A stretch of DNA of 64,000 bases from Desulfolucanica intricata (lineage in GTDB: Bacteria > Bacillota > Desulfotomaculia > Desulfotomaculales > Desulfofarciminaceae). This document shows positions 15,337 to 23,448 of this stretch, in pieces (positions within the stretch are counted from its first letter, which is position 1; each line of letters starts with the position of its first letter). The notes under the pieces are model-generated. The model was not told the DNA's origin and made no database searches. It saw nothing but the letters and a program-made list of their open reading frames with translations. The stretch covers positions 1 to 64,000 of the forward strand of contig NZ_BCWE01000004.1 in assembly GCF_001592105.1 (NCBI RefSeq), read 5' to 3'. The translations under genes were made by a program, and so were the position numbers.

Positions 15337-17820
15337 TTGCTACAACCGATAATTGGAAATATACCGGCTGAACTGCGGCAAATTCCACAGTGGGTATGCT
15401 GGAAGGCAAAGCCGGGAAAAAACGGCAAAATCGATAAAGTACCCTTCGACCCGAAAACTGGGCGAGCTGCTTCCTCTACTGACCCCGCCACCTGGAGGAC
15501 GTTTGGGCAAGCGGTGGCCGCGTCTAAAAATGGCGGTGGTTATGCGGGTATAGGTTTTGTGCTAAATGGTGGCCCCTTTGTTGGTGTGGACTTGGATTAC
15601 TGCCGGAACCCTGAAACGGGCGACATACAAGCCTGGGCGTGGGAAATAGTGCAAAAGCTAAACACATACACGGAAATAAGCCCAAGCGGGAAAGGTTTGC
15701 GGATGCTCCTAAAAGGGGAGTTGAAAAATCCAGGCCGGCGTAAAGGAAAAATTGAGTGCTATGTCACTGGCCGATTTTTGACCGTTACCGGACACCGTGT
15801 GGAAGGTACTCCTGCTGCCGTTATGGATCGGCAACAGGAAATATTGGCATTCCATGAAAGCGTTTTTGGGAAGCAAAAGCCACCAGCCAAGAAGCAGCCA
15901 CCGACACAACAGGCAACTGGCCTGTTAAGTGATGATGATATTATTGCACGGGCAAAACCCGGCAAAGATGAAGTATTAGCGAGATTGTGGGCCGGCGATA
16001 TATCCGGGTATCCTTCTCAATCGGAAGCGGATCAGGCCCTTTGCAATAAACTAGCCTTTTATACCGGCAAAGACCCGGAGCAGATGGACAGGCTTTTTAG
16101 GCAAAGCGGGCTGTACCGGCAGAAATGGGAGCGGGAGGACTACCGAAACCGGACAATTGGAAAAGCAATGGAGGACGTTCAGGAAGTTTATACCGGTGGC
16201 CGTATCAGTGCTGAAGAAGCTTTTAGAGAGTTAGATTGGGACGGCAATATTATTGAACCAGGAACACAATCTGCAGCTAAGCAACTGCCAATTATCCAAG
16301 TCAATAACAGGTCTTTACCGTCACTGACAAAGCACGCGTTAAACGCTTTAGCGTCAAGCAATTACCCACCAAAGCTGTTTATCAAGGATGGAAAAATTGT
16401 AAGAGTGCGAAAGGTTTTGGATAAAAACAACAAAAATCAAGCATATTGCCGACCAATAATTGAATGTGTTGATGAGCCTACACTTAAGGGGTATCTGGCC
16501 AGAAGTGCAAACTACGTAAATGTTCGTGAAAAAAAAGGAGAATTGGTAACAGTCCCTGCATTTCCGCCTAATGAACTTGTAAGAGACATAATGGCACAAG
16601 AGGATTTACCTTTTCCACTTCTCAAGGGAATAGTACAGGCCCCGGTATTCCGGTATGACGGTAGTTTATTCGATAAAGCCGGTTATGATGATGTTTCATC
16701 TCTGTACTATTTGCCAGAGGGTAACTTAAAGCTACCCCGAATACCGGCTAAACCCGGCAATAGGGATTTACAAGCAGCAGTAAATTTACTTCGAGATATT
16801 GTATGTGACTTCCCTTTTGATAGCGAAGCAAGCCGGGCAAATATTCTAGCTGCAATTATAACACCAGTATTGCGTGAGTTTATTAATGGGTGTGTACCGT
16901 TATTATTAATTGATAAACCATTACAAGGGACCGGTGCCAGTCTTTTAGCTGATATTATTTCCATTATAGCAACCGGTGAAAGCTCTTATATGACTACTGC
17001 ACCGGAAGGAAAAAACCGGGAAGAAGAATGGCGAAAACGGATAACATCCATTCTACTGGAGGGCCGCCTAATAACCGTTATTGACAACGTCGAAGAATGC
17101 CTTAAATCGGCTACATTATGCGCGGCACTTACTAGTAAGAAATGGGAAGACCGCTTATTAGGAACTAATAAAAACGCTTATTTGGAGCATAGAACCTGCT
17201 GGTTCGCCACCGGTAATAATATTCGGCTGGCCGGGGACATGCCACGACGGTGCTACTTGGTTAGGATGGATGCGCAAACGGCAAAGCCATGGGAACGTGA
17301 TACCCGGCAATTCAAGTATCCGAATTTAGTACAGCATGTAAAACAAAACCGCGGTGCCTTACTGGCGGCCATTTATACAATAGCCCGGGCGTGGATCAAT
17401 GCCGGACGGCCGGCGGCGGTAAAAGCACCCATTATGGGCAGTTTTGAGGAATGGCGTAATACCATTGGTGGGATATTGGAGTTTGTAGGTGTTAACGACT
17501 TCCTGACGAATAACACTCAAATTCAAGAAAATGCAGAAGTCAACGAAGGAATCGAGCCATTTATTCAGGCGTGGTATGAAACCATAGGCCCGGTTGCCGT
17601 AACCACCAAGGAGATTAAGCGAAGGATGGAGTTTGGTCCAAATAGTGAAGTCCTACGCGATGCATTGCCTGATTGGCTTGATCCGTACGACCGAGGATTT
17701 ACTAGAAAGTTAGGGCGGGTGCTAGCTAAAAAAGCTGATGTAATTTTCACTAACGGATTGAAATTGGTGAAGACCGGTACAACAGATAGGGCTTCTCTAT
17801 GGAAAGTGGTGGCTACATGA
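15337..17820 (+). CDS. primase-polymerase/NTPase replication protein
   Basis: 827 residues from TTG 15337. The N-terminal third (1-165) is an archaeo-eukaryotic-type primase-polymerase: QWVCWKAKPGKNGKIDKVPFDP, GVDLDYC with metal-binding Asp85/Asp87, and SPSGKGLRM. Residues about 200-270 match the helical module of NrS-1-like polymerases (SQSEADQALCNKLAFYTG...RLFRQSGLYRQKWEREDY). The last half is an SF3/D5-like ATPase region with FATGNN and arginine-rich motifs. Its Walker A is QGTGAS: the lysine is Ala534. It would initiate island replication, most likely at the array just downstream. ATPase activity is doubtful unless another lysine substitutes. Confidence 0.8.
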   Translation: MLQPIIGNIPAELRQIPQWVCWKAKPGKNGKIDKVPFDPKTGRAASSTDPATWRTFGQAVAASKNGGGYAGIGFVLNGGPFVGVDLDYCRNPETGDIQAWAWEIVQKLNTYTEISPSGKGLRMLLKGELKNPGRRKGKIECYVTGRFLTVTGHRVEGTPAAVMDRQQEILAFHESVFGKQKPPAKKQPPTQQATGLLSDDDIIARAKPGKDEVLARLWAGDISGYPSQSEADQALCNKLAFYTGKDPEQMDRLFRQSGLYRQKWEREDYRNRTIGKAMEDVQEVYTGGRISAEEAFRELDWDGNIIEPGTQSAAKQLPIIQVNNRSLPSLTKHALNALASSNYPPKLFIKDGKIVRVRKVLDKNNKNQAYCRPIIECVDEPTLKGYLARSANYVNVREKKGELVTVPAFPPNELVRDIMAQEDLPFPLLKGIVQAPVFRYDGSLFDKAGYDDVSSLYYLPEGNLKLPRIPAKPGNRDLQAAVNLLRDIVCDFPFDSEASRANILAAIITPVLREFINGCVPLLLIDKPLQGTGASLLADIISIIATGESSYMTTAPEGKNREEEWRKRITSILLEGRLITVIDNVEECLKSATLCAALTSKKWEDRLLGTNKNAYLEHRTCWFATGNNIRLAGDMPRRCYLVRMDAQTAKPWERDTRQFKYPNLVQHVKQNRGALLAAIYTIARAWINAGRPAAVKAPIMGSFEEWRNTIGGILEFVGVNDFLTNNTQIQENAEVNEGIEPFIQAWYETIGPVAVTTKEIKRRMEFGPNSEVLRDALPDWLDPYDRGFTRKLGRVLAKKADVIFTNGLKLVKTGTTDRASLWKVVAT

Positions 17821-18073
17821 GTTTTGAATGAGTTTTGAATGAGTTTTGAAAAGTCCACAAACCCTTGATATTGCTGGGCTTTCCCGGCCTGTGAATGAGT
17901 TTTATGAGTTTTATTCCCTTACTACGCGTGTGCGAAAAAATATAGTGGTTTTTTATATATATAAAAGGGCGGACTAAAAACTCATAAAACTCATTTAAGA
18001 ACCTTGCAAACCCTTGTCACTACTGCGTTTTGAATGGTTTGTGGAAACTCATAAAACTCATCAAAAAACTCAT
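17817..18073. repeat. iteron-like array 1 around an AT-rich core (candidate replication origin)
   Basis: Three tandem 11-bp units ATGAGTTTTGA start at 17817, 17828 and 17839 (the first overlaps the primase stop). Shorter copies ATGAGTTTT are at 17895 and 17904. After an AT-rich core (about 17937-17965) the complement AAAACTCAT recurs at 17977, 17986, 18053 and 18065, with AAACTCAT at 18045. The motif thus points inward from both sides. SaPI-type origins have short repeats flanking an AT-rich tract next to the replication gene, and this matches that plan. Confidence 0.75.
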
Positions 18074-18091
18074 TCAGGGGGTAAAAAAATC

Positions 18092-18349
18092 ATGACAAAA
18101 AGACAAGGTACGCCAAAAGAATGGAAAGCCATGGGCGATGAAATAAAAGACATTCGTAATCAATTACTTGAATTTAACTGCAACCCTAATTACCAAGCAC
18201 TGTTAACAAAAAAGGAGCTTAACCTAATTAGTCAGGCATTGAAATATATAGATAAATTTAGATCACATGCGGAGGACCGAATGGTCGCTAAGTGTGAGAC
18301 ATTACCCCCCAACTGGCAAAATGTATTTTTCGGTCAGGAGGTAGAATAG
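18092..18349 (+). CDS. hypothetical island protein
   Basis: 85 residues from ATG 18092 behind GGGGG. Helical, with NYQALLTKKELNLISQALKYIDKF. Unrecognised. Its stop overlaps the next start (GTG 18349) by one base, so the two are translationally coupled. Confidence 0.6.
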   Translation: MTKRQGTPKEWKAMGDEIKDIRNQLLEFNCNPNYQALLTKKELNLISQALKYIDKFRSHAEDRMVAKCETLPPNWQNVFFGQEVE

Positions 18350-18558
18350 TGTCAGGATTTAAAATTACACAAATAATGCCGGCACCAGGAAATTTACGGG
18401 TACAAAATTATGACGATAACAGCAACATAAAGAGTATTCCAGTTTTAGTTTTAGCAGTTACTGATTTTGGCAGTGTTTTGTTCGGCTATCTTAACTCTAA
18501 CGGAGAGATGGCATACACGACAAAGGCATACTGGGCATGCCCTGGTGGCCATGGCTAA
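18349..18558 (+). CDS. hypothetical small island protein
   Basis: 69 residues (SGFKITQIMPAPGNLRVQ...), probably a small beta-rich fold. No family recognised. Coupled to the upstream gene; AGGAGG just before the GTG. Confidence 0.6.
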   Translation: MSGFKITQIMPAPGNLRVQNYDDNSNIKSIPVLVLAVTDFGSVLFGYLNSNGEMAYTTKAYWACPGGHG

Positions 18559-18574
18559 ACAAAGGAGCGATTAA

Positions 18575-18796
18575 ATGATTAACTGTCAATGTAAGCGCTT
18601 ATTCCTAGAATCTTGTTCACCAGAGGCCAGAGAATTTCTAGAGTATGTTCTCAAAAGTCACGGCCCAGTTATATTTGACCAGATACTTGCTGAGCTGGTC
18701 TATAGATTTAGTGTGGAAGGCACCGTATGCCTACTAACCCAGCCAGCGGCATTTAAGCAGTTAGTTGAGGATATAAGAAAAGCAATAGTGCACTAA
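18575..18796 (+). CDS. hypothetical small island protein
   Basis: 73 residues, helical (SPEAREFLEYVLKSHGPVIFDQILAELVYRF). No family recognised. AAAGGAG in front, same operon spacing as its neighbours. Confidence 0.6.
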   Translation: MINCQCKRLFLESCSPEAREFLEYVLKSHGPVIFDQILAELVYRFSVEGTVCLLTQPAAFKQLVEDIRKAIVH

Positions 18797-18814
18797 ACCA
18801 AAGGGGTGTGGCCC

Positions 18815-18976
18815 GTGAAGTTGACTAAATACAACTGTCCATATTGTGGAAAAGTGTTGGCAGTTGGGGAATTATATGGTAATATCAAATGTAAGAAGTG
18901 TGGCAAGGTTTCAACCTTGACAACGGAATACGTGAGGGTTAAGCCCGCCGGAAACGCGACTGCAATTGCGCGTTAA
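18815..18976 (+). CDS. Com-like zinc-ribbon protein
   Basis: 53 residues from GTG 18815 with AAGGGGTG in front. CPYCGKVLAVGELYGNIKCKKCGKV is a four-cysteine zinc ribbon like the phage Mu Com translational activator family (PF10122). Mu Com binds mRNA to allow translation of mom. Here it precedes a cold-shock-like protein, another RNA binder. The match covers the metal site only; a mom homologue is not visible. Confidence 0.65.
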   Translation: MKLTKYNCPYCGKVLAVGELYGNIKCKKCGKVSTLTTEYVRVKPAGNATAIAR

Positions 18977-19007
18977 GGTGGGCTTTTCTATTTTGGAGGT
19001 GCTAAAC

Positions 19008-19220
19008 GTGGAAACACGTAAGGGAGTAATTGTTCGTATAGTGGGTAAAAACGGCTTTGGCTTTATTCAGCAAAAGGATGGCAGTGATATATTCTTCCAT
19101 GCTGTAGGCTGCGTTGACCCCGGCTTCGACGACTTGCGCGAGGGTATGGAAGTGGAGTACATGGCTATTACAGATAAAGCCACCAATCGACCCCGAGCCA
19201 TAGGGGTGGTGGCAGTCTAA
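19008..19220 (+). CDS. cold-shock-domain-like small protein
   Basis: 70 residues from GTG 19008 behind GGAGGTG. One CSD fold: RKGVIVRIVGKNGFGFIQQKDGSDIFFHAVGC...LREGMEVEY, with the RNP-1-like GFGFI and RNP-2-like DIFFH motifs. It likely binds single-stranded RNA or DNA. Its TAA shares bases with the start of the HNH gene. Confidence 0.8.
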   Translation: METRKGVIVRIVGKNGFGFIQQKDGSDIFFHAVGCVDPGFDDLREGMEVEYMAITDKATNRPRAIGVVAV

Positions 19221-19582
19221 TGGCATTAGCACCCGGACGAGCCTGCCGGTGGCCCGGCTGCACCGAAATAATCAGAGAAGGCAGCTATTGCGATAAGCAC
19301 AAGACCCGAGGCCGCAAGCCCTATGATAAAGCCACCGATGATAAACGTGGCAGTGCTAGGCAGCGCTTATACAACACTGAATGGGATAAATTTAGACGTT
19401 GGTTCCTTAACCAACCAGGCAATCAGATATGCCACCGGTGCCTAGAGCAAGGCCAGATCACCAAGGCCGAGCTGGTGCACCATATCAAGCCAGTACGGGA
19501 GAGGCCCGACCTGCGGCTGGTGCCTGACAACTGCGTTCCATTATGTGGAAAATGTCACCAGACTGTTCACCGGGAGGGGTAG
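19220..19582 (+). CDS. HNH endonuclease of the packaging module
   Basis: 120 residues. N-terminal zinc knuckle CRWPGCTEIIREGSYCDKHK, then the HNH core: CHRCLEQGQITKAELVHHIKPV...NCVPLCGKCHQTVH, with the HH pair, Asn and final His. In HK97-type phages an HNH protein next to terminase is needed for cutting at packaging sites. Its place directly before TerS fits that role. Confidence 0.88.
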   Translation: MALAPGRACRWPGCTEIIREGSYCDKHKTRGRKPYDKATDDKRGSARQRLYNTEWDKFRRWFLNQPGNQICHRCLEQGQITKAELVHHIKPVRERPDLRLVPDNCVPLCGKCHQTVHREG

Positions 19583-19673
19583 CAAAATTGTACGGAAACG
19601 CTTCCGGGGACCGAGAGGGGGACTCAACATTTTGTGCGTCATAGTTTTGGAACACTTTAGGAGGTGGTAACAA

Positions 19674-20105
19674 ATGGGAGCAAGAGGACCATTAAGATTA
19701 GTAGATACAACCACAAATTACCAGGCACCGACCCCGCCTAAACCGGCTGCCACCATACCCAAGCCACCGGCATGGCTGTCTACACCGGCAAAACGGGAAT
19801 GGCGAAGGGTGGCACCTGGCCTTCATAAGCTGGGTTTGCTCACCGATCTTGACCGGCAAGCCCTGGCACAATACTGTGCAGCGGTGGCCCGTATTGAGGA
19901 AGCGGAAAAAGCTCTAAAAGACGGACAGACCTACACCACCCAAGGCGGTCGGCAATTCCTGCGACCGGAATATCGTATTCTGCAGGATGCCATTAAGGAA
20001 GTACGTGCTCACTGTGTACTCTTTGGCCTGGCACCGAGCAGCAGGATGCGGATGACCCTGCCGGAGCCAAAAGAAACGGACGAATTGGAAGCCCTGCTGG
20101 ATTAG
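19674..20105 (+). CDS. terS: P27-family terminase small subunit
   Basis: 143 residues. Typical start GARGPLRLVDTTTNYQAPTPPKPAATIPKPPAWL, then LDRQALAQYCAAVARIEEAEKAL and RPEYRILQDAIKEVRAHCVLFGLAPSSRMRM, the PF05119 pattern. TerS selects the DNA to be packaged; in satellites a private TerS ensures that the island's own DNA enters its capsids. AGGAGGTGG in front. Confidence 0.9.
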   Translation: MGARGPLRLVDTTTNYQAPTPPKPAATIPKPPAWLSTPAKREWRRVAPGLHKLGLLTDLDRQALAQYCAAVARIEEAEKALKDGQTYTTQGGRQFLRPEYRILQDAIKEVRAHCVLFGLAPSSRMRMTLPEPKETDELEALLD

Positions 20106-20117
20106 GAGGGGTATAGC

Positions 20118-20390
20118 ATGTTCAATCTGTTCACCGTAAAAGAACATTTACGCATAACTCACAACCTGGAGGATGACCTGCTAATGGCATACATGGCTGC
20201 TGCCCAAGACTGGGCCGAATCGTTCCTGGGCAAACCGCTGGCCGACTTTGAAACTCTGCCCGGCACCGTCCTGGCTGGCCTGTTACTGCATACAGCCATG
20301 CTGTATGAATCCCGGGAAGGTGAGTTTGTGGAGAAGAACCTGCAGGCAATCCGGCTGCTGTATTATCCATACCGGCAGGTGAATGTATAA
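20118..20390 (+). CDS. head-tail connector protein (gp6-like)
   Basis: 90 residues: TVKEHLRITHNLEDDLLMAYMAAAQDWAESFLGKPLADF..., the compact helical fold of HK97 gp6-like connectors (Phage_gp6/DUF3168-neighbour class). It forms the ring below the portal. It sits between TerS and TerL, unusual because connectors normally follow the capsid gene. Confidence 0.8.
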   Translation: MFNLFTVKEHLRITHNLEDDLLMAYMAAAQDWAESFLGKPLADFETLPGTVLAGLLLHTAMLYESREGEFVEKNLQAIRLLYYPYRQVNV

Positions 20391-20710
20391 TGCGAACTGG
20401 CAAGTTAAGACATTTTGTGGAAATCCACGCGCTTACCGTTGTGGAGGACGACATTGGGAACCAGACCGAAACATGGGCAAAGGTGGCCGAGACTTGGGCA
20501 ACCATTGAACCCCTGAAAGGTGACGAACGCTGGCTGGCTGCATATGCACAGGCAACAACCACCCACCGGGTAACCATGAGACCGCCTGGCGTTGCCGTCC
20601 ATCCAAGCAACCGGATAATTTTCAACGGGAGGACCCTGGAAATTGAATCGGTCCTGGACATTGAGGAACGAGGCCGGGAGCTGCAACTGATGTGCAAGGA
20701 GCTGGTATAA
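20390..20710 (+). CDS. head closure / head-tail joining protein
   Basis: 106 residues matching the SPP1 gp16-like joining family (PF05521): GKLRHFVEIHALTVVEDDIGNQTETWAKVAETWATIEPL, THRVTMRPPGV and NRIIFNGRTLEIESVLDIEERGRELQLMC. It seals the DNA-filled head and offers the surface to which a tail docks. In this tail-less island that surface would have to fit a helper's tail. ATG overlaps the connector stop by one base. Confidence 0.85.
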   Translation: MRTGKLRHFVEIHALTVVEDDIGNQTETWAKVAETWATIEPLKGDERWLAAYAQATTTHRVTMRPPGVAVHPSNRIIFNGRTLEIESVLDIEERGRELQLMCKELV

Positions 20711-22246
20711 GTGGACCGGGCAGAAAAGGTGCTCAAATTCCTGCGCCATTTAAAACACAGTAAAGCCCCTTGGACCGGGCAACCGTTTAACCCTATGCCC
20801 TTCCAGGTGGACTTTATACAGAAGCTGTATGGCACCTTACGACCTGACGGCCAGCGGCAGTACAGGCAAGCATTACTATATCTACCACGGAAGCAGGGTA
20901 AAACCTTTTTGGCTGCCGGGCTGGGACTATACCACCTGGTGGCTGATGGAAAGCCTGGCGGTGAGGTTTATATGGCTGCTGGGAGCCGGGACCAGGCGAG
21001 TATATGCTTCAACCAGGCGCGGGACTTCGTAAGAAGCAGCAAGACCCTATCTAAGCGGTTACGGGTGATCGAATACTCAAAGCGGATCATAGACACAAAG
21101 ACCGGTAGTGTTTTAAAGGCCCTTGCTGCTGACGGTGGCCTGGCCCACGGCCTGAACCCGACCGCCATTATTGCAGATGAGCTTCACATTTGGGAGGGTA
21201 AACGAGGCCGTGAACTTTGGGAGGCCCTGCAGACAGGCTTTGGAGCACGGGAGGAACCCTTGCTGCTGATAATTTCCACTGCTGGCTATGACCGGGCAAG
21301 TATCTTTTATGAGCTATACGAACACGCAAAGCGTGTGGCTGCGGACCCGAGCCTGGACCCGTCCTTCCTGCCGGTGCTGTACGAGGCTGGCCCGGACGAC
21401 GACTGGCAGGACCCGGCAACCTGGTATAAAGCTAACCCGGCACTGGGGACATTCCGGTCACTGGACGATATGCAGGCACTGGCCGACCGTGCAAAGGAAT
21501 CTGCGGCACTGGAGAACTCATTCCGGCGACTGTACCTTAACCAGTGGACCCAAAGCGAGACAGCCTGGATACCTGCAGACCGCTGGGACGCTTGTGGCCA
21601 AGCTGTGGACCCGGAGGCACTACGTGGCCGGGAGTGTTACGCTGGCCTGGACCTGTCCACCACAACGGACCTGTCGGCGTTCGTGCTGGTGTTTCCCAGT
21701 GACGACGACCCGCCCAATTATGATGTGCTGCCGTTCTTCTGGTTACCAGAGGCCCGCGCAACCGGCGATCGACGAGACATTGCGGACTACCGAGCCTGGG
21801 CAAGAGCTGGGCACATTAAGTTGCTGCCTGGTGACGTATTGGACCAGCGGGCAATAAAGGCCGACATACAGGATCTGGCGGGCATGTACCGCATTAAGGA
21901 AATAGCCTTTGACCGGTGGAACGCTTGCCAACTGGCAGTTGAACTAGGGGAAGAAGGGGCAACAATGGTATCCACCGGCATGGGGTATGCTTCCCTGTCG
22001 GCACCGTCCAAGACACTGGAAGAATGGGTGCTATCTAGCCGGTTAAGGCACGGTGGCCACCCGGTGCTGCGGTGGAACGCGCAGAACGTCACGTTGGAAC
22101 AGGACGCTGCCGGTAATATTAAACCGAGTAAGGCCCGGAGCAAGGACCGTATTGACGGTGTTGTGGCCCTGGTGCTGGCCATAAGCCGCGCCATGCTGCG
22201 GGAGAAGAAAAGCGTTTACCGCGAAAGGGGGTTAGTTGTGATTTGA
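20711..22246 (+). CDS. terL: terminase large subunit
   Basis: 511 residues. ATPase domain with Walker A-type LPRKQGKT (about 57-64), Walker B AIIADELHIWEG and a coupling STAGY motif. The C-terminal RNase H-like nuclease domain has AGLDLSTTTDLSAFVLV and DGVVALVLA. Full family length (HK97/phi-C31-like TerL), so it should be functional. GTG start immediately after the head-closure stop; overlaps the portal gene by 4 bases. Confidence 0.95.
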   Translation: MDRAEKVLKFLRHLKHSKAPWTGQPFNPMPFQVDFIQKLYGTLRPDGQRQYRQALLYLPRKQGKTFLAAGLGLYHLVADGKPGGEVYMAAGSRDQASICFNQARDFVRSSKTLSKRLRVIEYSKRIIDTKTGSVLKALAADGGLAHGLNPTAIIADELHIWEGKRGRELWEALQTGFGAREEPLLLIISTAGYDRASIFYELYEHAKRVAADPSLDPSFLPVLYEAGPDDDWQDPATWYKANPALGTFRSLDDMQALADRAKESAALENSFRRLYLNQWTQSETAWIPADRWDACGQAVDPEALRGRECYAGLDLSTTTDLSAFVLVFPSDDDPPNYDVLPFFWLPEARATGDRRDIADYRAWARAGHIKLLPGDVLDQRAIKADIQDLAGMYRIKEIAFDRWNACQLAVELGEEGATMVSTGMGYASLSAPSKTLEEWVLSSRLRHGGHPVLRWNAQNVTLEQDAAGNIKPSKARSKDRIDGVVALVLAISRAMLREKKSVYRERGLVVI

Positions 22247-23448
22247 TTAACTGGCTAAAACGTATGCTCAAGCCAACTGAACAGCGAACTATGACCACGG
22301 CAAGCACGGATGGCTGGCAGGACATTATCTCCCCGGCAACTGCAGCTGGTGTAAGGGTAACCGCACACACTGCCCTGGGCGTACCTGCCGTTCTGCGGGC
22401 TGTGACGCTGCTGGCCGGTGCAGTGGCAAGCTTGCCCTTGAAGGTATACCGTAAGGCTTCTGATGGCCGAATACCGGCAACCGGGCACCCGGTGGACAGG
22501 CTGCTGCAACGGACACCCAATAGCTTAATGACACCGTTTACCTTTAAAGAGCTGATAATGAACTGCCTGCTGCTCAATGGTAACTTTTACGCATATATCG
22601 AGTACGACCAGGCAAGCCGACCGGCAGCGCTGTGGCCCATAGACCCAAACCGTGTAATGGTTGAACAGGATACTGCCACCGGCGCTATCACATACCGGGT
22701 GAGTACCAACCAGGGGCAACAGATATTGACCCCGGCAAACATGCTGCACGTCCTGGGGCTGACACTGGACGGCATACGGGGGGTAAGCCCGGTTACCCTG
22801 GCCCGTGAAAGCATAGGTGGAGCCATAGCCGAGCTAAAGCATGGGCAAAGCTTTTTCAAGAATGGTGCAGCTGTTGGCGGTGTGCTCCAGCATCCTGGAC
22901 ACCTGGGACCCGAGGCAGCGCAAACCCTGCGGGAGTCATGGCGGGATAAATACAGTGGGCCGGATAATGCCGGTAAGGTGGCCATCCTGGAAGAAGGTAT
23001 GACCTTTAACGCTGTGGCTCTGTCGAACAAAGATTCGCAATGGTTAGAAAGCCGTCAAGTGACAGTGCTTGACATAGCCCGCATATTCGGCGTACCACCG
23101 GTATTGTTGGCCCACCTGGAGAAGGCAAGCTATTCAAGCCAGGAGGCGCAAAACCTGGAGTTTTTAACCCACAGCCTGCGACCGTGGCTGACCAGGATTG
23201 AGCAGGCCGTTGAAAAGGCCCTCCTGGTTGACAGTAACGTCTATGTGGAGTTTACCACTGGTGACCTGCTGCGGACCGACTTAAAAACCCGCTACGACGC
23301 ATACAGGACCGCACTAGCTGCCGGGTTTATGACAGTCAACGAGGTAAGGCGGCTGGAGAACCTGCCGGCTGTTGAAGGCGGCGACGACCTGTACATGCCG
23401 CTTAACATGGGAAAATTGGGGAGTGATAACGATGGCCAAGGCGAGTGA
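22243..23448 (+). CDS. HK97-family portal protein
   Basis: 401 residues from TTG 22243, overlapping the TerL stop. Characteristic ALGVPAVLRAVTLLAGAVASLPLKVYR, LLLNGNFYAYIEYD, MLHVLGLTLDGIRGVSPV and FGVPPVLLAHLEKASYSSQEAQNLEF. It forms the dodecameric DNA gate at one capsid vertex. Complete length. Confidence 0.95.
   Translation: MINWLKRMLKPTEQRTMTTASTDGWQDIISPATAAGVRVTAHTALGVPAVLRAVTLLAGAVASLPLKVYRKASDGRIPATGHPVDRLLQRTPNSLMTPFTFKELIMNCLLLNGNFYAYIEYDQASRPAALWPIDPNRVMVEQDTATGAITYRVSTNQGQQILTPANMLHVLGLTLDGIRGVSPVTLARESIGGAIAELKHGQSFFKNGAAVGGVLQHPGHLGPEAAQTLRESWRDKYSGPDNAGKVAILEEGMTFNAVALSNKDSQWLESRQVTVLDIARIFGVPPVLLAHLEKASYSSQEAQNLEFLTHSLRPWLTRIEQAVEKALLVDSNVYVEFTTGDLLRTDLKTRYDAYRTALAAGFMTVNEVRRLENLPAVEGGDDLYMPLNMGKLGSDNDGQGE

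Noticed and set aside
17817-18073. CRISPR array
   Set aside because: Units are 9-11 bases, occur in both orientations and lack uniform spacers; no cas gene is present. The same applies to 26741-27057.
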